Below, one piece after another: positions 17,627 through 27,619 of a DNA stretch of 64,000 nucleotides. The DNA comes from Ornithinimicrobium avium. Lineage in GTDB: Bacteria > Actinomycetota > Actinomycetes > Actinomycetales > Dermatophilaceae. Made by a program: the position numbers and the translations under genes. How positions within the stretch are numbered: the first letter of the stretch is position 1; each line of letters opens with the position of its first letter. Location: contig NZ_CP031229.1 in the NCBI RefSeq assembly GCF_003351765.1, forward strand, positions 1,984,001 to 2,048,000, in the 5' to 3' direction. Under the pieces are notes generated by a model, which worked only from the letters and a program-made list of their open reading frames with translations, was not told the DNA's origin and searched no databases.

Positions 17627-18865
17627 TCAGGGAAGCGGGTCGCGCTCGACGGGGCAGGACATGCAGCGGGGACCGCCGCGGCCCCGACCGACCTCCGAGC
17701 CGGAGATCTCGAGGACCTCCACCCCGTTGGCGCGCAGGTAGTCGTTGGTCACCGTGTTGCGCTCGTAGCCGACGACCACCCCCGGCTCCAGGGCCAGCAC
17801 GTTGCAGCCGTCGTCCCACTGCTCGCGCGCGGCGGCCCGCGGGTCCTGGTCGGCCGCGAGGATCCGCAGCTTGGGCACGCCCATCGCGTGCCCGACCACC
17901 TTCATCATGTCCTCGGGGGCGTGCCGCTCGATGATGACGTCCACCCCACCGTTGCCGTCCTCCTCGCCGGCCGTCATCGTCCACGACGGCAGGTCCGGCA
18001 GGCCGAGGTAGCGGGTGAAGGTCTCGGGGTCGATCATCGTCATCACCGTGTCCAGGTGCATGACAGCGCGCGCCTTGGGCATGTCGAGCGCGACGATCGT
18101 GCTGACCCGGCCCGACCCGAGCATCCGCCGGGCGAGCCGCTCGACGCCCATCGCGGTGGTGCGCTCGGAGAGCCCGACGAGCACGACGCCGTTGCCGAGG
18201 ACGAGGATGTCGCCGCCCTCCGCCGTCGCGGGACCGTCGTCGACGCCCTCGGTCCACCAGTCCATCCCGGCGTCCCTGAACAGCGGGTGGTGCTGGTAGA
18301 TGGCGGCGTAGTGGACCGTCTCGCGGCGCCGCGCCTTCTTGTGCATCGAGTTGACCGCGACGCCGCCGTAGGCCCACGCCGAGGTGTCCCGCGCGAAGAG
18401 GTGGTTGGGCAGCGGGGCCAGGACCGCGTCGTGCAGGTCCAGCTGGTCGATGGTCAGGGACTGCGGGTGGGGTATGCGGTCGAGCACCTCGGCCTTGGTG
18501 ATCCCCCCGATCAGGTGGCGGGCGAGCTCGGCGTCCGCCATCTTGTCGAACATCACGCGCAGCGCCTCGGCGCCCAGCGGGCCGGTGTGGCGCTCGTCGA
18601 GGGAGTGGTCGAGGATCTGCGCGCGGGCGGCGGGGACCGCCAGGGTCTCACGCAGCAGCTGGTCGAGGTGATGGACGACGACGCCGCGCTCCTGCATGAC
18701 CCGCACGAAGTGGTCGTGCTCCTCCTGCGCGCGCTCGACCCAGAGGATCTCGTCGAACAGGTACTGCTCCTTGTTCTCCGGCGTCAGGCGGTGCATCTCC
18801 AGACCGGGTCGGTGGACGATCACCTGGCGCAGGCGACCCACCTCGGACGCGACGTCGAACGGCAT
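17627..18865 (-). CDS. arcA: arginine deiminase
   Basis: A 412-residue arginine deiminase that hydrolyses arginine to citrulline and ammonia. Motifs in order are the F-A-R-D substrate loop near residue 154, A-E-G-G-D near 208, H-L-D-T-V near 263, and the catalytic R-C-M-S-C-P with Cys401 at the end. Length is typical. The ATG at 18865 starts the conserved region; the frame extends upstream without homology. Ornithine carbamoyltransferase, carbamate kinase and an antiporter, which would complete the energy-yielding pathway, are not adjacent, so ATP production would need genes elsewhere. Confidence 0.93.
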   Translation of the reverse strand: MPFDVASEVGRLRQVIVHRPGLEMHRLTPENKEQYLFDEILWVERAQEEHDHFVRVMQERGVVVHHLDQLLRETLAVPAARAQILDHSLDERHTGPLGAEALRVMFDKMADAELARHLIGGITKAEVLDRIPHPQSLTIDQLDLHDAVLAPLPNHLFARDTSAWAYGGVAVNSMHKKARRRETVHYAAIYQHHPLFRDAGMDWWTEGVDDGPATAEGGDILVLGNGVVLVGLSERTTAMGVERLARRMLGSGRVSTIVALDMPKARAVMHLDTVMTMIDPETFTRYLGLPDLPSWTMTAGEEDGNGGVDVIIERHAPEDMMKVVGHAMGVPKLRILAADQDPRAAAREQWDDGCNVLALEPGVVVGYERNTVTNDYLRANGVEVLEISGSEVGRGRGGPRCMSCPVERDPLP

Positions 18866-18902
18866 ACGCTGGACGCTACCGCACCCCTGACATGATGACC
18901 CC

Positions 18903-19928
18903 ATGCGCGCCACGATCCTCCACGCCCCCCACGACGTCCGCCTCGAGGAGGTCCCCGACCCGACGGTCCTGCGTCCCACCGACGCGGTCGTGCGGGTCAC
19001 CGCGACCTGCGTGTGCGGCTCCGACCTGTGGTTCTACCGCGGGATCAACGAGGTCAGCGAGCCTCGGGGCATCGGCCACGAGTTCGTCGGGATCGTCGAA
19101 GAGGTCGGTGCCGAGGTGCGGACCGTGCGGCCGGGCCAGTTCGTGATCGCCCCCTTCCGCTACTCCTGCGGGACTTGCGCGCACTGCCGGAACGGCGTGC
19201 AGACCTCCTGCGTGCTGGGCGGCCAGGGCTGGGGCGGCCTGGACGGCGACGGAGAGCCGACCGCCGCCTGCCAGGCCGAGGTGCTGCGGGTCCCCTATGC
19301 CGACGGCACCCTGGTGGCCACGCCCGAGGTCCCCGGCGAGGACCAGCTGGCCTCGATGCTGGCGCTGTCCGACGTGATGGGCACCGGCTGGCACTGCGCC
19401 CTCTCCGCCGGTGTGCGGGAGGGCGAGACCGTGGCCGTGGTCGGCGACGGTGCGGTCGGGCTGTCCGCCGTGCTGGCCGCCGCCCGGCTCGGCGCAGGCC
19501 GCGTGGTCGCGATGTCCCGCCACGCCTCCCGGCAGGCGGTGGCGCGCGAGTTCGGCGCGACCGACGTGGTGGCCGAGCGCGGCGAGGAGGGCGCCGCGCG
19601 GATCATGGAGCTGACCGACGGCGTCGGCGCCGACCGGGTGCTGGAGTGCGTGGGCACGGGCGGGTCGATGGACCAGGCGTTCGCCTCGGTGCGGCCCGGC
19701 GGGACCGTCGGCTTCGTCGGGGTGCCGCACGGGGTCGAGGTGCCGGTGACGTCCATGTTCCGCCGCAACGTCGCACTGGCCGGCGGGGTGGCCCCTGTGC
19801 GCGCCTACCTCGAGCAGCTGCGCGACGACGTGCTCGCCGGCGAGATCGACCCGGCAGGGTGTTCGACCTGACGCTGCCGCTGGACGAGGTCGCCGAGGCT
19901 TACGCGGCCATGGACGAGCGCCGCGCGA

Positions 19929-19951
<23 letters not shown>
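18903..19951 (+). pseudogene. zinc-dependent alcohol dehydrogenase, 3' frameshift
   Basis: The frame from 18903 encodes a medium-chain zinc dehydrogenase: C-G-S-D near residue 38, the structural zinc group C-G-T-C-A-H-C near residue 90, H-E-F for the catalytic site, and the Rossmann G-D-G-A-V-G near residue 180. It stops early at 19871. The expected end (G-R-V-F-D-L-T-L-P-L, then I-K-V-M-L-R-P) continues in the -1 frame to 19951. The break is at 19850-19852, where one C is missing from GAC CCC GGC. Only about 27 residues are affected, so this could be a sequencing error. The 3' end overlaps the convergent hydrolase gene by 23 bases. Confidence 0.8.
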
Positions 19952-20903
<952 letters not shown>

Positions 20904-20955
20904 GGTGGCTCCTTCTGGAGGACCAGGAACGGCGGGTCGGGCGACCCCTTGGTTC

Positions 20956-20968
20956 TCATCATTGATGA
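20956..20968. promoter_or_regulatory. palindrome, candidate operator 1
   Basis: TCATC-ATT-GATGA is a perfect inverted repeat with five-base arms in the AT-rich gap between the divergent hydrolase and HTH regulator genes. Such AT-richness is rare in this window. It is a candidate binding site for the regulator; this is inference. Confidence 0.4.
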
Positions 20969-20972
20969 ATAT

Positions 20973-20986
20973 TATCAGACATGATA
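20973..20986. promoter_or_regulatory. palindrome, candidate operator 2
   Basis: TATCA-GACA-TGATA is a perfect inverted repeat with five-base arms, ending 11 bases before the ATG of the HTH regulator. Together with the palindrome at 20956 it probably overlaps the promoters of both divergent genes, which suits an autoregulating repressor. Confidence 0.42.
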
Positions 20987-20997
20987 GTTTCTCGTCC

Positions 20998-21537
20998 ATG
21001 ACCTCCTCCACCGCAGATCTGCTGCTCCATCCCGTGCGCCTGCGGGTGCTCCAGCTGCTGCTCGCCGGGGAGGAGCTGACGACCTCGCAGATGGCCGAGC
21101 GGCTGCCCGACGTGCCGACGGCCTCGCTCTACCGGCACGTCGCCCGCCTCGCCGACGCCGGCGTCCTGCGGGTGGTCCGCGAACGGTCCGTCCGCGGCAC
21201 CGCCGAGCGGACGTATGCGGTGCAGGTCGAGGCGGCGCGGGTCGGTCCGGACGCGGCCCGCTCGATGACCCGCGATCAGCACCGGCGGGCGTTCACCACG
21301 TTCACCGCCAGCCTCCTCGGCCGGTTCGAGAGCTACCTGGAGCGGGAGGAGATCGACCCGGCGCGGGACGGGATCAGCTACCGGGAGGCGGCGATGTGGC
21401 TCACCGACGCTGAGCTGGAGGAGATGGTCGCCGAGCTGCGGGAGACGATCACCGCTCGCATGGAGCACCGCGAGACGCCGGGTCGCACGCGCCGCACCCT
21501 TGCGACGGTCCTGCTGCCCGGCGGCACCAGGGCATGA
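20998..21537 (+). CDS. winged-helix (ArsR-like) transcriptional regulator
   Basis: A 179-residue DNA-binding protein. Residues about 8-80 form a winged helix of the ArsR/HTH_20 type: L-L-L-H-P-V-R-L-R-V-L, then T-T-S-Q-M-A-E-R-L and A-S-L-Y-R-H-V as recognition helix. The C-terminal half is helical and acidic, probably for dimerisation or ligand sensing; no metal-binding Cys cluster is seen. The ATG at 20998 follows the AT-rich divergent promoter region. Likely targets are itself and the adjacent hydrolase. The 3' end runs directly into the convergent SRP RNA gene. Confidence 0.85.
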   Translation: MTSSTADLLLHPVRLRVLQLLLAGEELTTSQMAERLPDVPTASLYRHVARLADAGVLRVVRERSVRGTAERTYAVQVEAARVGPDAARSMTRDQHRRAFTTFTASLLGRFESYLEREEIDPARDGISYREAAMWLTDAELEEMVAELRETITARMEHRETPGRTRRTLATVLLPGGTRA

Positions 21538-21630
21538 AGAACCCCTCGCGCACCTGGAAGAGCTCACCTGCCCTTGCTGCATTCCTGCCCTGGGGGAGTT
21601 CAGTGAGGTACCACCGCACGAGGGGTCCGC
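21538..21630 (-). ncRNA. ffs: signal recognition particle RNA, small bacterial type
   Basis: The minus-strand transcript folds into the small SRP RNA hairpin: terminal arms GGACCCCTCG and CGAGGGGTTC pair, and the apical part shows AGGGCAGGAATGCAGCAAGGG, with the GGAA tetraloop and the conserved GCAGCA side of the symmetric loop that binds Ffh. A -10-like TAGACT at 21635-21640 lies just upstream of the predicted 5' end. It is convergent with the HTH regulator gene, the ends nearly touching. Confidence 0.88.
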
Positions 21631-21670
21631 TGACAGTCTAGGCGACCGCTGGGGGGCCACCAAAACGACG

Positions 21671-21700
21671 CGGCCCCCGACCGGTGACGGTCGGGGGCCG
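21671..21700 (-). terminator. hairpin terminator downstream of tRNA-Ser(GGA)
   Basis: A perfect 13-base-pair stem (CGGCCCCCGACCG and its complement) with a GTGA loop lies seven bases beyond the tRNA 3' end. On the minus strand a short TTTT run follows. It should separate the tRNA from the SRP RNA promoter just downstream. Confidence 0.75.
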
Positions 21701-21706
21701 CGGTGG

Positions 21707-21791
21707 CGGAGGATGGGGGATTTGAACCCCCGAGGGTTTTATCCCAACACGATTTCCAATCGTGCGCACTAGGCCGCTATGCGAATCCTCC
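21707..21791 (-). tRNA. tRNA-Ser(GGA)
   Basis: An 85-base cloverleaf with a seven-pair acceptor stem (GGAGGAT/ATCCTCC), the long variable arm of class II tRNAs, the GTTCAAATC T-loop and an anticodon loop reading TTGGAAA, hence GGA for UCC/UCU. The discriminator is G. CCA is not encoded. Confidence 0.95.
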
Positions 21792-21887
21792 GCCGGTGAG
21801 GATACCCGAGGACACGGGCGGCCCGGAAATCCGGGCTGGCTAGGGTGAGGTGACCCGACCCTGTCCCGAGCCGGAGGAAGCATCCCC

Positions 21888-23273
21888 ATGCCCAGCGCAC
21901 CCAGCCCCACCGAGGCCTCCCGCAAGGAGGGCACCCCGCTGTCGCGGGCCATGAGGCCCGTCAACAACGTGGTCGAGCGGTTCATCCCCTCGGCGCTCGT
22001 CTTCTCCATCGCCCTGACCTTCATCGTCGCCGTCATGGCGCTGATCCTGACCGACACCGGCCCGGCGGACCTCGTGGTCCAGTGGGGCGACGGCCTGGCC
22101 GGCCTGCTGGCCTTCATGACGCAGATGGCCCTGATCCTCCTGCTGGGCCACATCCTGGCCAGCACCGGCCCCGTCCGCAGGCTGCTGGGCGTCCTGGCCC
22201 GGGTGCCGAGGACCCCGCTGTTCGCCTACGTCTTCGTCTTCGTCGTCGCCGCCCTCGCCAGCCTCATCACCTGGGGCCTGGGCCTGGTCGTCGGCGGGCT
22301 GCTCGCCCGCGAGGTGGCCTACCAGGGTCGCGAGCGCGGGATGAAGCTGCACTTCCCCATGCTTGTCGCCTCCGGTTTCGCCGGCTTCGTCGTCTGGCAC
22401 ATGGGCTACTCGGCCTCCGGCCCGCTCACCGCCGCCACCGAGGGGTCCTTCCTGATGGAATCCCTCGGCGGGAAGCCGCTGCCGATCAGCCAGACCGTCT
22501 TCTCCTCCTGGAACATGATCGCGGCGCTGGTCGCCATCGTGGTGGTCGCGCTGGCCCTCTACATGGTGGCCCCGCGCGAGGGCGACCGGGTGGTCGAGCT
22601 GACCGTCGACGCCCGTGAGAAGACCGACGACGGTCAGGAGGAGGTCCTCACCCCGGCCGACCGGGTGGACGCCAGCCGGCTACCGACCCTGCTCGTGGGC
22701 CTGTCTCTCGTGGCCTACCTCGCGATGCACTTCGGCCGCGGCGGGACGCTGACCCTGGACACCGTCAACTGGTCCTTCCTGGCACTGATCCTGCTGCTGG
22801 TCCGCAACCCCTTCGAGCTGATCCGCCTCACCAAGGACGCCGCCTCCAACGTCGGCGAGATCCTGCTGCAGTTCCCGCTCTACGCCGGCATCCTCGGCAT
22901 GATGACGGCCTCCGGCCTGGTCCTGGTCGTCACCGACGCCTTCGTGGCGGTCTCCACCCCCACGACCTTCGGGCTGCTGGCCTTCCTGTCCGCGGGACTG
23001 GTCAACTTCTTCGTCCCCTCCGGCGGCGGCCAGTTCGCCGTGCAGGGGCCGATCATGCTCGGCGCCGGCGGCGAGCTCGGGGTGGACCCCGCGATCACCA
23101 TCATGGCGGTGTCCTACGGGGACCAGTGGACCAACATGATCCAGCCCTTCTGGGCGATCCCGCTGCTGGCTATCGCCGGGCTGAAGATGCGGGACATCCT
23201 GGGCTACACCACCGTGGTCCTGCTCGCCTCCGGCCTGGTCTTCGCCACGACGCTGCTGCTCGTCTCGCTCTGA
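21888..23273 (+). CDS. short-chain fatty acid transporter, AtoE family
   Basis: A 461-residue integral membrane protein of the AtoE/DcuC-like short-chain fatty acid transporter family, with about twelve hydrophobic segments after a short polar N-terminus. Family landmarks are V-E-R-F-I-P near residue 24, the polar G-Y-S-A-S-G-P-L re-entrant region near residue 180, N-F-F-V-P-S-G-G-G-Q-F near residue 370 and Y-G-D-Q-W-T-N-M near residue 410. It probably takes up acetoacetate, butyrate or similar acids. A GGAGGAAG site precedes the ATG. No thiolase or CoA-transferase gene is adjacent here, though beta-oxidation genes lie about 7-15 kb away. Confidence 0.9.
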   Translation: MPSAPSPTEASRKEGTPLSRAMRPVNNVVERFIPSALVFSIALTFIVAVMALILTDTGPADLVVQWGDGLAGLLAFMTQMALILLLGHILASTGPVRRLLGVLARVPRTPLFAYVFVFVVAALASLITWGLGLVVGGLLAREVAYQGRERGMKLHFPMLVASGFAGFVVWHMGYSASGPLTAATEGSFLMESLGGKPLPISQTVFSSWNMIAALVAIVVVALALYMVAPREGDRVVELTVDAREKTDDGQEEVLTPADRVDASRLPTLLVGLSLVAYLAMHFGRGGTLTLDTVNWSFLALILLLVRNPFELIRLTKDAASNVGEILLQFPLYAGILGMMTASGLVLVVTDAFVAVSTPTTFGLLAFLSAGLVNFFVPSGGGQFAVQGPIMLGAGGELGVDPAITIMAVSYGDQWTNMIQPFWAIPLLAIAGLKMRDILGYTTVVLLASGLVFATTLLLVSL

Positions 23274-23301
23274 GGCGGCCAGGGCCGGCCGAGCGGCGCC
23301 G

Positions 23302-24879
<1,578 letters not shown>

Positions 24880-24904
24880 AACGCCAGACTCTAGACTGCG
24901 CGCC

Positions 24905-25216
24905 ATGATCTTCAAGGGCGTGGGCGAGGCGCGCCCCTACCCGCCGCACGGGCTGGACGACGCGCGCGACTGGGCGCACCTGCCCCCGCGCATGCTCCGT
25001 CTGGACGAGCTGGTGACCACCCGCGCCGAGCTGGACCTGCGGGTGCTGCTCTCGCCGGACTCCACCTTCTACGGCGACATCTTCTGCCACGTGGTCAGGT
25101 GGCAGGACAACCTGTACCTCGAGGACGGCCTGCACCGGGCGCTCCGGGCCGCCCTGCAGGGCCGACCCGTGGTCCACGGGCGTGTCCTCGACCTCGACGC
25201 GGCCCCCGGTCGCTAG
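24905..25216 (+). CDS. conserved small actinobacterial protein (VapB-like annotation)
   Basis: A 103-residue protein of a conserved actinobacterial family beginning M-I-F-K-G-V-G, with R-P-Y-P-P-H-G-L, D-W-A-H-L-P-P-R, and L-Y-L-E-D-G-L-H-R-A-L-R-A-A-L near residue 75. Relatives are sometimes labelled VapB-family antitoxins, but there is no PIN-domain toxin gene next to it here, so that label is doubtful. Function is unknown. It is divergent from the HerA-like gene with only 25 bases between starts and is followed by the LytR_C gene on the same strand. Confidence 0.75.
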   Translation: MIFKGVGEARPYPPHGLDDARDWAHLPPRMLRLDELVTTRAELDLRVLLSPDSTFYGDIFCHVVRWQDNLYLEDGLHRALRAALQGRPVVHGRVLDLDAAPGR

Positions 25217-25241
25217 CCTCGGACGCCGGAGAGGAGCCGAC

Positions 25242-25790
25242 GTGGGATACGTGCGTACCGCCGGCATGTCGACGGCCGCCCGCCGGGCACGCCGCCGCGC
25301 CGCGCTGGTCATCAGCGGGCTGCTGCTCGCCCTGCTGGTGGTCTTCGGGCTGGCGATGGCATTCGTGCAGGGCTGGATCAGCACGCCCGGCGGCAGCGGT
25401 GACGCGGCCGCCACGTCCGCGGTCTCGGCTCCCCCACCGGCGATGACCGTCGCCGAGGTGAGCGTCAACGTCTACAACGCCGGCGGGATCCCCGGGGCGG
25501 CGGGCCGCGCCGGGGAGTCGCTGCGGGAGCGGGGCTACTCGGTCGCCACCGTCGCCAACGACCCGGAAGGCGCCGACGTGCCCGGCGTCGGTGTGATCCG
25601 GCACGGCCCCAAGGGCATCGAGGAGGCCGAGCTGCTGCGGGCCGACCTGCCCGGGTCGGTCGAGCTCGTCGACGACGGTCGCGACTCCGCGGTCGTCGAC
25701 CTGGTGCTGGGCGCGCAGTGGGAGGACCTGCCAGCCGCCGGCGCCTCCGACGCCGACCCCTCCGACGCCGACCCCTCCGAGGAAGGCTGA
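25242..25790 (+). CDS. LytR C-terminal domain membrane protein
   Basis: A 182-residue protein with a short basic cytoplasmic N-terminus, a transmembrane helix at about residues 22-45, and an extracytoplasmic LytR_C domain at about 70-155, recognised by V-N-V-Y-N-A-G-G-I-P-G-A-A and the R-G-Y-S-V-A strand. The end is a short acidic repeat (S-D-A-D-P). LytR_C domains often accompany LCP cell-wall ligases; one LCP gene lies at 53.0 kb. The GTG at 25242 has GGAGAGGAG six bases upstream. The role is unknown but probably relates to the cell envelope. Confidence 0.85.
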   Translation: MGYVRTAGMSTAARRARRRAALVISGLLLALLVVFGLAMAFVQGWISTPGGSGDAAATSAVSAPPPAMTVAEVSVNVYNAGGIPGAAGRAGESLRERGYSVATVANDPEGADVPGVGVIRHGPKGIEEAELLRADLPGSVELVDDGRDSAVVDLVLGAQWEDLPAAGASDADPSDADPSEEG

Positions 25791-25795
25791 CAGCC

Positions 25796-26266
25796 ATGTC
25801 CCACGAGGTCACCCTCAGCCGGCGCATCCCCGCCCCGCCCGCGGTCGTGTGGGAGGTCATCACCGACCTCGACCAGGCCCAGCGCCGGCTCTCCCAGGTC
25901 ACCGACCTGCACGTCATCACCGACGGCCCCTACGCCGTCGGCACCCGGTGGCGCGAGACCCGCCGGATGATGGGCGCCTCCGACACCCAGGAGCTCGTCG
26001 TCGTCGAGAACGACCCGCTGCGGCGCACCGTCACCGAGACGGTCGACGCCAGCACGACCTACCGCACCACGCTGCTGCTGGAGTCCCTCGACGAGTCCGC
26101 GGGCACCTTGCTGACCGCGACCTTCCAGGCGACCGTGGACGACCCCTCCCGGCTGCAGCGGCTCGCGCTGCGGGTCGTCGGCCCGCTGGGCCTGAAGCTC
26201 ACCGAGCGCTCGATCCGCACCGAGCTGGACGACATCGCCGCGGCGGCCGCACAGCTCAACGGCTGA
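25796..26266 (+). CDS. SRPBCC family protein
   Basis: A 156-residue START-like (SRPBCC) protein. The pattern is typical: a first strand followed by I-P-A-P-P-A-V-V-W-E-V-I-T-D-L near residue 10, G-T-R-W-R-E-T-R near residue 50, and a long C-terminal helix. Such proteins bind hydrophobic small molecules in a deep cavity. It starts five bases after the LytR_C stop, so the two are probably co-transcribed. Its 3' end overlaps that of the convergent HspR-like gene by 11 bases. The ligand is unknown. Confidence 0.85.
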   Translation: MSHEVTLSRRIPAPPAVVWEVITDLDQAQRRLSQVTDLHVITDGPYAVGTRWRETRRMMGASDTQELVVVENDPLRRTVTETVDASTTYRTTLLLESLDESAGTLLTATFQATVDDPSRLQRLALRVVGPLGLKLTERSIRTELDDIAAAAAQLNG

Positions 26267-26558
26267 CCGTCAGCCGCCGGTTCTCCTCGCGGAGCTGGTC
26301 GTTCTCCTCCCGCAGCCGCAGGATCATCGAGATCCCGGTGAGGTTGACCCCGTCCTCGAGCAGCTCGGCGATCGTGCGCAACCGCTCCAGGTCGTCGACG
26401 CTGTAGCGGCGGGTCCCCCCGGGGGTGCGGTCCGGCTCGAGCAGTCCGTGCGACTCGTACAGACGCAGGGACGGCGCAGCCATGCCGACCAGCTCGGCCG
26501 CCACCGAGATCCCGTAGACACCGCGGGCCGGGTCGTGGGCGTTGAGGTCCTGGGTCAC
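26256..26558 (-). CDS. MerR family regulator, HspR-like
   Basis: A 100-residue MerR-type regulator. The N-terminal winged helix resembles HspR: Y-G-I-S-V-A-A-E-L-V-G near residue 15, L-R-L-Y-E-S-H-G-L near residue 32, D-R-T-P-G-G-T-R-R-Y-S and G-V-N-L-T-G-I. A short C-terminal coiled coil (E-E-N-D-Q-L-R-E-E-N) follows. It is somewhat shorter than typical HspR. It is divergent from hsp20, an HspR-type arrangement, so it probably represses that gene when not stressed. The GTG at 26558 has GGAG about eight bases upstream. dnaK and clpB are not adjacent. Confidence 0.88.
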   Translation of the reverse strand: MTQDLNAHDPARGVYGISVAAELVGMAAPSLRLYESHGLLEPDRTPGGTRRYSVDDLERLRTIAELLEDGVNLTGISMILRLREENDQLREENRRLTVSR

Positions 26559-26602
26559 TCCGGCGCTCCTCCACCTTCGAGACGAAACTTTCCTCCGGGG
26601 AC

Positions 26603-26631
26603 TTGCATCCTACGTCATCCCGTGCTATTAA
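26603..26631 (+). promoter_or_regulatory. promoter of hsp20
   Basis: TTGCAT at 26603-26608 and TATTAA at 26626-26631 are separated by exactly 17 bases and form a good vegetative-type promoter. Transcription would start near 26638 and give a leader of about 65 bases. Confidence 0.6.
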
Positions 26632-26640
26632 ATCTGTAGT

Positions 26641-26664
26641 GACTGCCTGAGGTTATGGGCAGTC
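26641..26664. promoter_or_regulatory. inverted repeat in hsp20 leader
   Basis: GACTGCC (26641-26647) and GGCAGTC (26658-26664) are perfect seven-base complementary arms around a ten-base loop. The repeat lies at the predicted transcription start. It could be an operator for the divergent MerR protein or an RNA hairpin in the leader. I found no classical HAIR sequence (CTTGAGT-N7-ACTCAAG) in this gap. Confidence 0.4.
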
Positions 26665-26702
26665 GCCAGATGAAGATCACACGTCGACGAAAGGAGTCCA
26701 CG

Positions 26703-27182
26703 ATGGTTCCCCTCCTCATGCGGAGCGACCCGTTCCGCGAGCTCGACCGCCTGTCCCAGCAGATGCTCGGTCGCACGGACGGCACCTTCGCCAGGCCCTC
26801 GGCGATGCCGATGGACGCCTGGCGCGAGGGCGACTCGTTCGTGGTCGAGCTCGACCTGCCCGGGATGCGGGCGGAGTCGATCGACCTGGACGTCGAGCGC
26901 AACGTCGTGACGGTCCGGGCCGAGCGGCCCGTCCTGGACCAGGAGCGTGAGATGCTCGCCGCCGAGCGCCCCCGCGGTGTCTTCAGCCGCCAGCTCGTCC
27001 TCGGCGACAACCTCGATACCGGCAGGATCCAGGCCGGCTACGACGCGGGTGTCCTGACGCTGCGCATCCCCGTCGCCGAGCAGGCCAAGCCCCGCCGGAT
27101 CAGCATCTCCTCCGGCTCGCGGGACGGTCAGGCGCAGGAGATCTCCAGCGGCTCCGCCGAGCGGCAGGCGATCAACGCCTGA
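26703..27182 (+). CDS. Hsp20/alpha-crystallin small heat shock protein
   Basis: A 159-residue small heat shock protein that should form oligomers and hold unfolding proteins. After an N-terminal arm (D-P-F-R-E-L-D-R-L) the alpha-crystallin domain spans about residues 33-130: [21 protein letters not shown] and the closing [14 protein letters not shown], with I-S-I after it. The ATG at 26703 has AAAGGAG about seven bases upstream. It is divergent from the HspR-like regulator and has its own promoter. Confidence 0.93.
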   Translation: MVPLLMRSDPFRELDRLSQQMLGRTDGTFARPSAMPMDAWREGDSFVVELDLPGMRAESIDLDVERNVVTVRAERPVLDQEREMLAAERPRGVFSRQLVLGDNLDTGRIQAGYDAGVLTLRIPVAEQAKPRRISISSGSRDGQAQEISSGSAERQAINA

Positions 27183-27200
27183 CCGGCAGGGGTGGTCGAG

Positions 27201-27539
27201 ATGCCGTACCTCCGCGCGGCGACCCCTGACCAGGGCACCGTCCGACCGGACGAGAGGCTGGCCGAGGAGTTCTGGCAGATCGTCTGCGCCGACGACGACT
27301 GGCTGCGCGCCGAGTTCGACGCGATCGTCGCCGACTGCGACCCGGGCATGACCGGGATCCAGGGCCTGCGTCCGCCGGTGCCCCGGCGACCGGTGCCGCC
27401 TGCCCGGGACGCTCGGCCGGTCGGGCGCGAACGACGGCCGGCCTGCCTGGCCGCCCCCGGACGGGTCTCGGCGCGGCAGCGCTCCCCTCCGCCCGTGGGA
27501 CAGGTCGGCGGTGGCGTGGCTACCGGGGTGCGCGGATGA
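27201..27539 (+). CDS. hypothetical protein downstream of hsp20
   Basis: A protein of about 112 residues. The N-terminal half (M-P-Y-L-R-A-A-T-P, then E-E-F-W-Q-I-V-C-A-D-D-D-W-L-R-A-E-F-D) looks conserved and helical, while the C-terminal half is Pro/Arg-rich and probably disordered. I do not recognise a family. It starts 18 bases after the hsp20 stop and is probably in its transcript; a GTG at 27192 is an alternative start. A hairpin terminator follows directly after the stop. Confidence 0.65.
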   Translation: MPYLRAATPDQGTVRPDERLAEEFWQIVCADDDWLRAEFDAIVADCDPGMTGIQGLRPPVPRRPVPPARDARPVGRERRPACLAAPGRVSARQRSPPPVGQVGGGVATGVRG

Positions 27540-27544
27540 CACAA

Positions 27545-27576
27545 GGCCCCTGGGCGCGATGAGGCTCCCGGGGGCC
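27545..27576 (+). terminator. hairpin terminator of the hsp20 unit
   Basis: A ten-base stem (GGCCCCTGGG against CCCGGGGGCC, one G-T wobble) with a 12-base loop lies five bases after the stop of the hypothetical gene. There is no clear T run, as is common in high-GC actinobacteria. Confidence 0.5.
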
Positions 27577-27619
27577 GTCCTCCGCCTGCGAGGTCCGGCT
27601 GAGGACCGGCGGGTGCACA

